A stretch of DNA of 64,000 nt from Dyadobacter fanqingshengii (GTDB taxonomy: Bacteria > Bacteroidota > Bacteroidia > Cytophagales > Spirosomataceae): assembly GCF_023822005.2 (NCBI RefSeq), contig NZ_CP098806.1, positions 62,001-126,000 of the forward strand, read 5' to 3'. Numbering within the stretch: position 1 is the first letter of the stretch; every line of letters starts with the position of its first letter. The position numbers were made by a program, and so were the translations under genes. Under the pieces are notes generated by a model that was given only the letters and a program-made list of their open reading frames with translations, did no database searches and was not told the DNA's origin. Below, piece by piece: positions 9,891-17,559 of this stretch.

Positions 9891-10481
9891 TCAGCTGAAC
9901 GCTTCTACATTGCGCACGGTTTTACCGTTCATTTTGATGATTCTGGCAGGAATTCCTACTACCGTGCAGTCATTTGGTACATCCTTGACCACCACTGCAT
10001 TGGCACCCACCACCGCATTTTCGCCCACCACCACATTGCCAAGCACTTTGGCGCCGGCGTAAATGGTCGCATTATCCAGTATCGTCGGACTATCTGTTGA
10101 GTTGGTAAAGCCTATTGTCACCTGCTGATTGATCCAGCAATTTTTGCCGATGGATGTGGCATTGATAATGGTAGCAAAGCCGTGCTGAATAAAAAGTCCT
10201 TCACCGATATGGGGCGTGTACAGATACAATGTTGATAGTTCCGGGCACAGAAACTTAAAAAAGTACTGAATGTAGCCGACGCGGTAATAGAAAAGATTCC
10301 GGTATTCGGGATAAAAGGAAAGCAGATATACAAACCCGAACGTCCGGCTATAATCTTTGCCCAGGATCCCGAGCCATCTGTCAACATCAGCATAGATCGT
10401 CTTCTTTTTGCTGTGAATTAAAAACAGCGCAATGTGCGGAAGGCATCTGATGTAGTTAAATAGGACAAATAAGGTTCTCAC
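9891..10481 (-). CDS. Serine acetyltransferase-like hexapeptide-repeat acetyltransferase
   Basis: A 196-residue protein whose C-terminal half is a left-handed beta-helix: repeated [LIV]-G-x4 steps are seen in TSIGKNCWINQQVTIG, ATIYAGAKVLGNVVVGENAV and GANAVVVKDVPND, ending in the GIPARII motif typical of CysE/NodL-type enzymes. The N-terminal 80 residues are helical with a hydrophobic stretch. Within a polysaccharide locus it more likely acetylates a sugar than serine (inference). The start is GTG at 10481; an in-frame stop lies two codons upstream, which rules out an earlier ATG. Confidence 0.85.
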   Translation of the reverse strand: MRTLFVLFNYIRCLPHIALFLIHSKKKTIYADVDRWLGILGKDYSRTFGFVYLLSFYPEYRNLFYYRVGYIQYFFKFLCPELSTLYLYTPHIGEGLFIQHGFATIINATSIGKNCWINQQVTIGFTNSTDSPTILDNATIYAGAKVLGNVVVGENAVVGANAVVVKDVPNDCTVVGIPARIIKMNGKTVRNVEAFS

Positions 10482-10536
10482 AATTTATGATTTATGGAGG
10501 GTAATGTCTGCTTTGGGTAAGGAAATCAACTTAGGA

Positions 10537-12900
10537 TCAGAACCGGCCTAAAAAGTCGCTGAACATGAAGCTGAGCGGTGCCGATTTTTTTTGCATGTAA
10601 TAATTGGTGTCATAATCGTAGCCGTAGCCGTATTTCACTCTTTGAATACCATTAAAAATGATATTAATGTTGGTCAGCTGCTTCTGCTTATCGAGCTCTT
10701 TAATGAATTCAAGCTCTGATTTTTGCGTGAAACCCTGCCTGATCATGTACAGCGTAATGTCCGAAACGCGCGAGAGGATCATAGCATCGGGAACCAGGTG
10801 AATAGGAGGGCTGTCAATGATAATGTCGTCGTAGATATATTTCAAGCTCTCGATCAAGTCGACGAGGAGCTTTTTTTCGAGCAACTCTGATGGGTTTGCA
10901 ACAAGCTGCCCGCTGGTAATAAAATGCAGACCCGGCTCGTTTGCCGCGTGTTGAATAATCTCACTCTGCTCGGCATGGCCATTGAGATATTCACTGATCC
11001 CCAGGCGCTCTTTGGAAATTCCGAAGATCTCGGCGATCTTGGGCTTACGCATATCCAGTTCCAGAATGATGGTTTTTCTTCCCGAATAGGCCAGTGTACG
11101 GCCCAGGTTACTGCTTACAAAGCTCTTGCCTTCTCCGGGCACGCTGGAAGTCACCAGGGTAACCCGCCCATATTCTTTTTTGCCAAATAAATAATACAAC
11201 TTGATCCGCAGCGCCCTGAACTGTTCGCTGACAACGGTCTGGCTGGTGTGGTTAATGGCGATTGCGTTTTTTCCTTGTTCCAGGGGAAGCTCTACGATAA
11301 TGGGCGTTTTCAGGTTATCAGTAATGTCTTCACGGGTGGTGATCTTGCTGCTGAGCATGCCCCTCACGTAAATAAGACCAGCCGGAAGGCCTAGTCCAAG
11401 CAAAAGCGCCGCAGCAAATGCCAGCATACGTTGGCTGTTTTTTGCAGGTCCGGCGTAGGCCTGATCAATGACATGGTCGTCAGTTAGGGATGTTGCGTAG
11501 CTTACCGAAGCCTCTTCTCTTTTTTGCAGCAAATAGGTGTACAAGTTTTCCTTGGTGGCCTGCTGGCGTTTAATGCTCACATATTCGCGCTCCTGTGTAG
11601 GGATGCTTTTGATGGAAGATTTAAATTCAGAATTAATGGATTGCAGCTTGCTTTTTGTGCTTAAAAGCGATTTTTTAATGTTGCTGACATTTTCTTTGAT
11701 GGCCGCTTTGGTCGTATAGATCTGTCTGTTGATCGGGTCAAAATCGGGGTTGGTTTCCGGTGTTGTTGCCAGCAACCGGTCGCGTTGTAATTGCAGCTCC
11801 GAGAGTTTTTCGATCAGGTTGCTTAATCCTGGCTCAGTAATACCGAATGTGGTAGGGACTTCGGAAGAATTTTTGGAAGCGTTAATGTATCTTTCTATGC
11901 TTTCGATCACGCTGAGCTGGACATTGACTTCATTGAGCCTTGCGTCGCTTACCTGCATATTTTCAAGGCTGATCTTCGAATCCGCGCTCAAATCTGTCAT
12001 TCCCCGGCTGCTTTTGTAACCTTCGATCCCTTTTTCGGCCTGGGTAAGTTCACCCGCCAGCGAAGCGATTCTTTGATCCAAAAAGTCCAGCGTATTCTTG
12101 GTCTGCTGGATCTTGCCTGTTTTACCGGCTAAATTGTAGTTGTAGATCAGGTTATTGATAATGTCCTTTCCTCTTTGGGGCACTTCGTCATCGATGGAAA
12201 GCACGAGGGCAGTGGATAATTTATTGGAAAGGCTTATGCCTATGCCATTTTGATATGCAAGAGCAAGTGCCTCCGGATCAGCAATGTTAATGTTGATTAG
12301 ATCCCCGCTGTATTGGCTGACCGACTTGGTAGGTTCCAGTTTCCAGCTGCCGAAAGAGTTTTGTAATGTGTCCTTAAAAGAGAGCTCTTTCTGATTTTCG
12401 TCATCAATGACCAGGTAGAAAGATTTGTCATCTTTAATTTTTATGCTGACACCGGCGTTGGTGTAATCACCAGACGGGCTTAGCAATGTCAGTTTCACGG
12501 GGCTAATGCCGTAAAGGTCCCGCGATACAAGTCCTTCTTTTATTTTGTATACAACATCTAATTTCAGGTCCTTGATAAGCTGACTGATCAACTTCTTGGA
12601 TTTAAGGATCTCGATCTCATTCTCGATCAGTTTGGAAGAGCTGATCAAATCGATCTCGCGCAAAGGCGAGGCCTGGTTAGGCGTTTTTTTCTCGTCCTGG
12701 ATCAGGATCGTAGCTTTTACTGAATATACAGGTCTTGTTCTTTTGATATGAAGAAATAACAAACCTGCCGCAATGGATAACCCGATTACAAACAAAGGCC
12801 AGTGATAAAGATACCTCTTTACCGTGTTGGCAATTTCAAGGGCCTGATTTTTCTTGTCAGGAACTGGAAATGCTGTAAATGGGATCTGTTGAGTGCTCAT
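10537..12900 (-). CDS. wzc: Wzc-type polysaccharide co-polymerase with BY-kinase domain (locus A)
   Basis: A 787-residue fusion of a Wzz-type chain-length domain and a bacterial tyrosine kinase. Residues 33-50 form the first membrane helix, a long coiled-coil periplasmic region follows, and a GNVR-like block (QEREYVSIKRQQATKENLY) precedes the second helix near residue 500. The kinase domain has Walker A TSSVPGEGKSF (about residue 590), Walker A' ILELDMRKP and Walker B DIIIDSPP. A tyrosine-rich tail near residues 750-765 is the expected autophosphorylation cluster. It lies 11 bases downstream of the Wza-like gene, as usual. A second paralogue is in locus B (43374-45764); the tails differ. Confidence 0.93.
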   Translation of the reverse strand: MSTQQIPFTAFPVPDKKNQALEIANTVKRYLYHWPLFVIGLSIAAGLLFLHIKRTRPVYSVKATILIQDEKKTPNQASPLREIDLISSSKLIENEIEILKSKKLISQLIKDLKLDVVYKIKEGLVSRDLYGISPVKLTLLSPSGDYTNAGVSIKIKDDKSFYLVIDDENQKELSFKDTLQNSFGSWKLEPTKSVSQYSGDLININIADPEALALAYQNGIGISLSNKLSTALVLSIDDEVPQRGKDIINNLIYNYNLAGKTGKIQQTKNTLDFLDQRIASLAGELTQAEKGIEGYKSSRGMTDLSADSKISLENMQVSDARLNEVNVQLSVIESIERYINASKNSSEVPTTFGITEPGLSNLIEKLSELQLQRDRLLATTPETNPDFDPINRQIYTTKAAIKENVSNIKKSLLSTKSKLQSINSEFKSSIKSIPTQEREYVSIKRQQATKENLYTYLLQKREEASVSYATSLTDDHVIDQAYAGPAKNSQRMLAFAAALLLGLGLPAGLIYVRGMLSSKITTREDITDNLKTPIIVELPLEQGKNAIAINHTSQTVVSEQFRALRIKLYYLFGKKEYGRVTLVTSSVPGEGKSFVSSNLGRTLAYSGRKTIILELDMRKPKIAEIFGISKERLGISEYLNGHAEQSEIIQHAANEPGLHFITSGQLVANPSELLEKKLLVDLIESLKYIYDDIIIDSPPIHLVPDAMILSRVSDITLYMIRQGFTQKSELEFIKELDKQKQLTNINIIFNGIQRVKYGYGYDYDTNYYMQKKSAPLSFMFSDFLGRF

Positions 12901-12911
12901 ATGCGTACTAA

Positions 12912-13688
12912 CTAGCGGTATAAATTTGAAAGAACAATGGCGATGATGGAAAGACCCGAGAGGATCAGCGTTGTCACGCGGTAACCGCGATCGACTGTGG
13001 CATATTTGGTGCGGTCAGGCTGCACATATATCTCATCATTGTTTTTCAGATAGTAATAAGGGGAGTCAAATAATTTTTTTGATGTCAGATCGATGGTGAT
13101 AAAACTGCGCTTTCCATCCTGCTCTCTTACCAAAAGTATATTTGTCCGCATCGCAGTAATGTTCAAATCTCCGGCCAGGCTCAATGCCTGTGTAATGGTG
13201 GTGCGCTCGTTCTGTAAGCGATAAACATCGGGGCGTGCTACGTCGCCAAAAACGGACACTTTAAAATTCAGAAGGCGGATATTGACAACCGGATCCTTAT
13301 AATAGGTCAGCAATGTCTGACTAAGTTTTTCACGAAGTTCGGAAGTTGTCATGCCTGCCACCTTCATATTACCGACCAGCGGCAGGTTGATTTCGCCTTT
13401 TTCGTCAACAAGATAACCTACAACCGGGCTGTCCGAAGGCTGGTCCATACTGGGACCATTAGCCCGGTTGAGGTTATAATTGAAGATAGCGGAGGATTCG
13501 GGATTACGACTATTGACATTAATTCCCAGAATATCAGCCTTTTGTATAGTGATGGCTGAAAAGTTGGAAACTTCTTCCTGAGAGACTTCGGAGGGTTTCA
13601 GATCCTGGAAATAAGGGATGTGCTTGTAAGATCCGCAGGAGCTCAAAAAAAGCAATGTAATGATGTATGCGGCATTTCTGATATTCAT
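12912..13688 (-). CDS. wza: Wza-type polysaccharide export lipoprotein (locus A)
   Basis: A 258-residue outer-membrane export protein. The N-terminus has a hydrophobic signal ending in the lipobox LSSC, so Cys of mature residue 1 would be lipidated. A poly-export domain (about residues 45-135) with VGYLVDEKGEINLPLVG is followed by an SLBB domain (VSVFGDVARPDVYRL). A hydrophobic helix (LILSGLSIIAIVLSNLY) closes the protein, typical of the short Bacteroidota form. It would form the outer-membrane channel paired with the downstream Wzc. It is the first gene of locus A. Confidence 0.92.
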   Translation of the reverse strand: MNIRNAAYIITLLFLSSCGSYKHIPYFQDLKPSEVSQEEVSNFSAITIQKADILGINVNSRNPESSAIFNYNLNRANGPSMDQPSDSPVVGYLVDEKGEINLPLVGNMKVAGMTTSELREKLSQTLLTYYKDPVVNIRLLNFKVSVFGDVARPDVYRLQNERTTITQALSLAGDLNITAMRTNILLVREQDGKRSFITIDLTSKKLFDSPYYYLKNNDEIYVQPDRTKYATVDRGYRVTTLILSGLSIIAIVLSNLYR

Positions 13689-13752
13689 CGCGCTGAGTAT
13701 TGTACTGTGTGAAGGATTCTAAGTGCTACTGATCACTTATTGTAATTAGTTT

Positions 13753-13760
13753 CAAACTTA
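13753..13760 (-). promoter_or_regulatory. Possible -7 box upstream of wza (locus A)
   Basis: On the minus strand this reads TAAGTTTG, matching the Bacteroidota -7 consensus TAnnTTTG, about 65 bases before the wza start. A good TTTG-type -33 element at the usual spacing is not seen, so support is partial. Confidence 0.35.
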
Positions 13761-13790
13761 GCACAAGTACACCTGCCCGCTTACATTTTT

Positions 13791-13825
13791 GGGACGACTC
13801 CCTGAAAATTCGGGGTAACCGTCCC
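13791..13825. repeat. Inverted repeat between the ART-like gene and wza
   Basis: Arms GGGACG (13791-13796) and CGTCCC (13820-13825) are perfect and enclose a second short complementary pair (TCCC with GGGG). The hairpin lies downstream of the ART-like gene and upstream of the possible wza promoter, so it could end transcription of the former. There is no T-run after it on either strand, which weakens the terminator reading. Confidence 0.35.
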
Positions 13826-13944
13826 AATACGCGAGTTCTTCAAAAAATGATACTTTTGATATGCTGCAGGATGAGGAAAATATAATTTTTGGCACGCTTG
13901 TAAAGCTTATGCCAATTATTGGGCCCTTACAACCCCGGTATTCG

Positions 13945-14433
13945 TCATGGCTTATATTCAAAGAAAAAACCATGCTGTTTCAAAGTGTCCAATGCATTTC
14001 TGTCAAAAATATGCTGGGGTGTAAATTCCCGCACACCCTGTGGAGGACCAGAAATGGCAGTTGAATACAACAATCTTTTGTTTCGCAGACTGTCCGCAAT
14101 TTTTTTGGGAAGTGCAATGGCCACTACAACTGGCGTCTCACCCGGAACTTGCGTTGCTGACCGTTTGGCAAATTCCAGGGCAACATTAGCATCGGGAATC
14201 GTATGCAATGCCCCTCCGTGATTTCCACCTGTCGAAGAAAGACTGTCGCCCTGGTCAAGTAACCTGTCTGCCGATCGCCGGGTCGTTCCGTGCAAAAACA
14301 CTTCTATCTCACCTTCAATCTCTTCCTGAACCCCCGCTTCCCTTGCTCTGAGCATTAATGGTGCAGGTTTTTTAACAGCAGAAGGATTATTTCCTGTATT
14401 TGACATAGTCGTATATGTGTGGTTTAAGGTCAT
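13945..14433 (-). CDS. Putative ADP-ribosyltransferase-like (toxin-like) protein
   Basis: A 162-residue soluble protein (a second ATG at 14406 would give 153) that I do not recognise by name. The segment VFLHGTT (about residues 46-52) followed by a glycine-rich stretch and ALHTIPDANVALEFAK is the layout of ADP-ribosyltransferase-like folds of the DUF3990 style: an H-G-T strand, then a Gly/Thr strand, then a helix with A-x2-FA. The later PVVVAIALPKKIADSL and VREFTPQHIF could supply the remaining core strands and an acidic residue. No signal peptide is visible. It stands alone on the minus strand next to the HipBST-like genes. The assignment is by motif only and could be wrong. Confidence 0.5.
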   Translation of the reverse strand: MTLNHTYTTMSNTGNNPSAVKKPAPLMLRAREAGVQEEIEGEIEVFLHGTTRRSADRLLDQGDSLSSTGGNHGGALHTIPDANVALEFAKRSATQVPGETPVVVAIALPKKIADSLRNKRLLYSTAISGPPQGVREFTPQHIFDRNALDTLKQHGFFFEYKP

Positions 14434-15013
14434 TGAAATTATCGTTTTTTTCTCGTTTAGTTGTGACCGGAAAGTAAGTTGTATGAGCGGAATTTCTTAG
14501 TAGTGAACGACTTACTCCTAGTAATTTTGCGGCTAGCCCATCGACAGTCTTTCGCTAGCACCAGTTGGCTAAGGATTAATTTGCGTTATGATGTCATTCA
14601 GGACATTCTGTATTACAAATACCTATACTGGGTTCTGCGTAATATTAGAATTCTGATAACTATTTTAAGAGCATCGAAACGAGTCTCAAATAAGCTCGGA
14701 TATTTTTGACATGTGCTTCTTTTCACTAGCCAATTGGTTGGCGCGTGAACCATAGGCATAGAAGAGGTCATAAGGGCGAGCGGTTGATAGGTGAATTATA
14801 TGGAAGCATTGCGTATTGACTTGCTGGACAACATCTTGGAACGACAGTGGATCTCACCTCGCTCGAGTTTCCCTTCTGTGCCGCATTGACCATCGCGCCG
14901 GTGTTAGCCAGCTTGATCCGGCTACCCGTCCCATAATGCCCAGCTGCTCAGCCCGTATTAACCATTCAGAAATTGACTTCTCGGTCGGCAACTGCCTGCT
15001 CCAATGCCATGAT
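14434..15013. other. Gene-poor stretch upstream of the hip operon
   Basis: About 580 bases without a convincing gene. Short open frames exist on both strands, but none has recognisable domains. The segment about 14800-15000 is richer in G+C than its surroundings and reads partly open on both strands, so it may be decayed coding sequence. Nothing definite can be assigned. Confidence 0.4.
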
Positions 15014-15035
15014 AAAGTACACTATCATATACTTT
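15014..15035. promoter_or_regulatory. HipB-type operator site 1
   Basis: A 22-bp inverted repeat with arms AAAGTA and TACTTT separated by 10 bases. It is the first of three sites with the same arms and spacing in front of the hipB-like gene; centres of sites 1 and 2 are about 61 bases apart. Binding by the HTH protein is inferred. Confidence 0.65.
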
Positions 15036-15074
15036 TCTTGTTAGTTTAGAGGTTTTAAGCTTGGATCGTTACAG

Positions 15075-15096
15075 AAAGTATTTTTTGGTGTACTTT
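15075..15096. promoter_or_regulatory. HipB-type operator site 2
   Basis: Second 22-bp copy of AAAGTA-N10-TACTTT. It contains T-rich sequence close to a -7-like box, so a bound repressor would be well placed to block transcription of the downstream three-gene operon. Confidence 0.65.
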
Positions 15097-15130
15097 TTGC
15101 TCAATGCTCCAACTCTTATTAGCATGCACT

Positions 15131-15156
15131 AAAAAGTATATTATAGAATACTTTTT
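15131..15156. promoter_or_regulatory. HipB-type operator site 3 (extended arms)
   Basis: Third copy of AAAGTA-N10-TACTTT, core 15133-15154, here with arms extended to nine bases (AAAAAGTAT and ATACTTTTT). It ends 50 bases before the hipB-like start and lies about 58 bases (centre to centre) from site 2. Confidence 0.7.
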
Positions 15157-15205
15157 AAGGATAATTAGCAACAAAATCCTAACTTTATTTCAAAAGAACA
15201 TTATA

Positions 15206-15421
15206 ATGAACTTTGTATCTATTATTGAGGCGATCAAAGCAAGGCGAGAATCACTAAAGGTTACGCAAAAAGCATTATCAGACTTATCTGGTGTAGCACT
15301 GGGAGCTTTAAAAAAATTTGAGTCAGGCAAAGGCAATCCTACTTTATCAACATTGAAAAAACTATGTGATGCCCTAGGCTTTGAAATCACCCTAACCGTA
15401 AAAAAAAACATTAATCCATGA
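15206..15421 (+). CDS. hipB: HipB-like XRE-family antitoxin/repressor
   Basis: A 71-residue HTH protein. The ATG at 15206 is chosen over an earlier in-frame start because the 34 extra residues there are unconserved-looking and overlap operator site 3. The fold is a compact XRE/Cro HTH: IIEAIKARRESLKVTQKALS, then the recognition helix in GVALGALKKFESGKGNP, and a short C-terminal beta strand (FEITLTVKK) typical of HipB dimers. As in HipBA systems it should bind operators (the three inverted repeats just upstream) and repress its own operon. Its stop overlaps the start of the next gene in ATGA (15418-15421), so translation is coupled. Confidence 0.88.
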   Translation: MNFVSIIEAIKARRESLKVTQKALSDLSGVALGALKKFESGKGNPTLSTLKKLCDALGFEITLTVKKNINP

Positions 15422-15744
15422 GAAGTGCAAAGGTTCTTTTTAGAGGAGAGGAGGCCGGTATTCTATTGCAAGATAACAACGGTGCATTTGAATTTCAATA
15501 CCACGAAGAATGGGTAGAAGACAGTTCGAAACCTCCTATCAGTTTGACATTACCAAAAACGATTCAGGCTTATCGGTCTGAATACCTATTTCCTTTTTTC
15601 TATAACATGTTGCCGGAAGGCTCCAATAAACAAGTAGTCTGTCATCTAAACCGTATAGATCGAAACGACCACTTTGGCTTGCTGCTCACGATTGCAAAAA
15701 GCGACACGATTGGAGCTGTGACAATTATTAAAATTGAGAAGTAA
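15418..15744 (+). CDS. hipS: HipS-like protein (stand-alone HipA N-terminal subdomain)
   Basis: A 108-residue protein equal to the N-subdomain 1 that in HipA is fused to the kinase. The block VLFRGEEAGILLQDNNGAFEF and SLTLPKTIQAYRSEYLFPFF-NMLPEGSN are the diagnostic motifs of this domain (Couple_hipA). In the Escherichia coli O127 HipBST system the separate HipS protein, not HipB, neutralises the kinase HipT; the same gene order is seen here, so this is the likely antitoxin (inference by analogy). It overlaps hipB by 4 bases and the kinase gene by one base (TAATG), consistent with stoichiometric co-expression. Confidence 0.85.
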   Translation: MRSAKVLFRGEEAGILLQDNNGAFEFQYHEEWVEDSSKPPISLTLPKTIQAYRSEYLFPFFYNMLPEGSNKQVVCHLNRIDRNDHFGLLLTIAKSDTIGAVTIIKIEK

Positions 15745-16730
15745 TGAACTTATCAGATATTCAATTTTGCCCAGGCACATTGGCGCCTGGCTACGACACT
15801 TATAGTAAGAATTGCCTGAGGCGAGTCTTCGATGGCAAGCGCGTAAGCCATATTCTGAGGTATGATTCACCGGCCACCAATCAAGACACCGATGAACTTT
15901 TTGAAGAAAACCGCAAGCGGATGTCAATATCGGGTGTTCAGGAAAAGTTTTCGTTAATCCTTGATAAGAATAAATTGCGATTGATCGAAGAAGGTGAGCA
16001 AGGTAATTATATTTTAAAGCCGATACCAGCCGCTGGCCGCCGGCCGGATCAAATGCCGGCCAACGAGCATCTGACTATGCAGATCGCCAGGCAGGTTTAT
16101 GGTATCGAAACAGCAGAGAATGCATTGATCTTTTTTGCCGACGGAGCGCAGTCCTATATTACTAAACGATTTGATAGACACGCCGATGGCAGGAAATGTG
16201 CGCAGGATGATTTTGCATCACTGGCGGGACGCACGCCCCAGACCCATGGAGAGCACTATAAATATTTAGGAAATTATCTAGACATTTTCGTGCTGATGCA
16301 AAAGTATGTTCCTGCTTACACAGTCGAATCTCCAAAATTGCTCCGCACATTAATGTTTAACTATTTATTCTCTAACGGAGACGCGCATTTTAAAAACTTT
16401 TCATTGCTCGAAACCGATCAGGGAGACTATCGTTTGAGCCCCGCCTATGATTTGCTCAACAGCCGCATGCATATCCGCGATAAAGATTTTGCATTGGACG
16501 ACGGCCTTTTACCTAAAAAACTAGCCCAAGGTAAGGTGATGCAGCAATTTTCCTTACTTGCTGAAATAGCAGGAATTAATTCGAAAGTATTTGACGGGAT
16601 AGTTTCACGTATGCTCGGCGGGTCCGAACAAGTGGAGCGGTTAATCTTTGCGTCTTTCCTAGACGAAACAACAAAACAAAATTACTTTCAGGCTTATCAG
16701 GGCCGGCTCAGGCAGCTTCTGAAAATCTAG
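15744..16730 (+). CDS. hipT: HipT-like Ser/Thr kinase toxin (HipA C-terminal kinase)
   Basis: A 328-residue HipA-type kinase lacking the N-subdomain supplied by the preceding gene. The glycine-rich loop RMSISGVQEKF contains Ser61 and Ser63 in an S-I-S arrangement, the pair that is autophosphorylated in HipT of E. coli O127. YILKP carries the ATP-binding lysine (Lys92), NGDAHFKNFS the catalytic loop (Asp213, Lys217, Asn218) and LSPAYDLL the metal-binding aspartate (Asp236). All key residues are present, so the toxin looks active. Known HipA/HipT enzymes phosphorylate aminoacyl-tRNA synthetases (GltX, TrpS) and stop growth; the target here is unknown. Third gene of a coupled operon. Confidence 0.9.
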   Translation: MNLSDIQFCPGTLAPGYDTYSKNCLRRVFDGKRVSHILRYDSPATNQDTDELFEENRKRMSISGVQEKFSLILDKNKLRLIEEGEQGNYILKPIPAAGRRPDQMPANEHLTMQIARQVYGIETAENALIFFADGAQSYITKRFDRHADGRKCAQDDFASLAGRTPQTHGEHYKYLGNYLDIFVLMQKYVPAYTVESPKLLRTLMFNYLFSNGDAHFKNFSLLETDQGDYRLSPAYDLLNSRMHIRDKDFALDDGLLPKKLAQGKVMQQFSLLAEIAGINSKVFDGIVSRMLGGSEQVERLIFASFLDETTKQNYFQAYQGRLRQLLKI

Positions 16731-16859
16731 TTATTAGCGAAGCTTTCTCCATGAGCCACGACTGGTAACAATACTTCCGTCAGGCGTCAGATTTTCAAGT
16801 TCCTTCTTCGATCCGGGCTGCCTGTCATGGTTATAAAATGGCAAATGACGACAATCATC

Positions 16860-17370
16860 GCCGTCAAAACGAAGAAGGTTCCTAAGAAAGTACAACTCGT
16901 CAGTATTTTTGCAAGTAAAGGGTTTCAGGCCGGGCCTGGCAATAATCCTAGACAGAACACTTTTTGGCTGGAAACAGAAAAGATGGCAGCACCATTTGGT
17001 AACTACTTTGGACAGCAACTATGACATGGGTTCCGTCTATGTGGAATCAGATAAAAAACTCAAAGTGATTGGACCAACCGTTAATGGCCCACAGGCTTAC
17101 AATCCGGGTGGCCAAGTAGCCATGTGGGGCAGTAAGGACGGGGGCAGTACATGGCATATCAAAAAACAAATGACGAAAAATAGTTCTATGAACCATCCAT
17201 TCGTTCGTAAACCTATAAATGCCAGAAAGGACTTTTACGCCATTTGGGCCGACGGACATGGTAGGAAGCCCTCCGAATCATATTTATATTTCACTGATTC
17301 AAAGGGAGTGGTGTATAGGTTGCCACGACATTCTACTGATGCAATGATTACGCCAGATATTTTCAATTAG
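16860..17370 (+). pseudogene. Remnant of a BNR/sialidase-type secreted protein, C-terminal end only
   Basis: Two overlapping plus-strand frames together read like the C-terminal end of Bacteroidota BNR-repeat (sialidase-fold) proteins. One frame gives FASKGFQAGPGNNPR; after about 16965 the similarity continues in another frame with VTTLDSNYDMGSVYVES, QAYNPGGQVAMWGSKDGGS, PINARKDFYAIWADGHG and SESYLYFTDSKG. The switch falls at a TTTTT run, so a one-base indel there is the simplest explanation. No start, signal peptide or upstream propellers are present. It appears to be a 5'-truncated, frameshifted relic left between the hip operon and the bestrophin gene. The family call is from memory of the motif pattern. 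Confidence 0.6.
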
Positions 17371-17559
17371 CAAAATCTTAATCATTTACAGCTTACAATA
17401 GTAATTGCGCATCAACATTCGATAAATTAGTTACTGCTTATCGGTTTTGAGTCTATTGAGCGACCATAACACTCACCTATAATGGCAATTTTCAACAACA
17501 GGAAAACGGTTAAGACGTTCGCAAACGCTGCTGCTGATAAAGGTACGTTGGTTACGAAT

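Noticed and set aside
14479..14709. Plus-strand frame of 76 codons
   Set aside because: No domain; the reverse strand shows an HTH-like snippet but with several stops. Neither can be supported as a gene.
14816..15049. Plus-strand frame of 77 codons upstream of the hip operon
   Set aside because: No recognisable domain, odd composition and it runs into the first operator site; the opposite strand is also partly open, so it is more likely chance or decayed sequence.
16734..17018. Minus-strand frame of 94 codons after hipT
   Set aside because: It runs antisense to the BNR-like remnant, whose motifs are on the plus strand; treated as a shadow frame.
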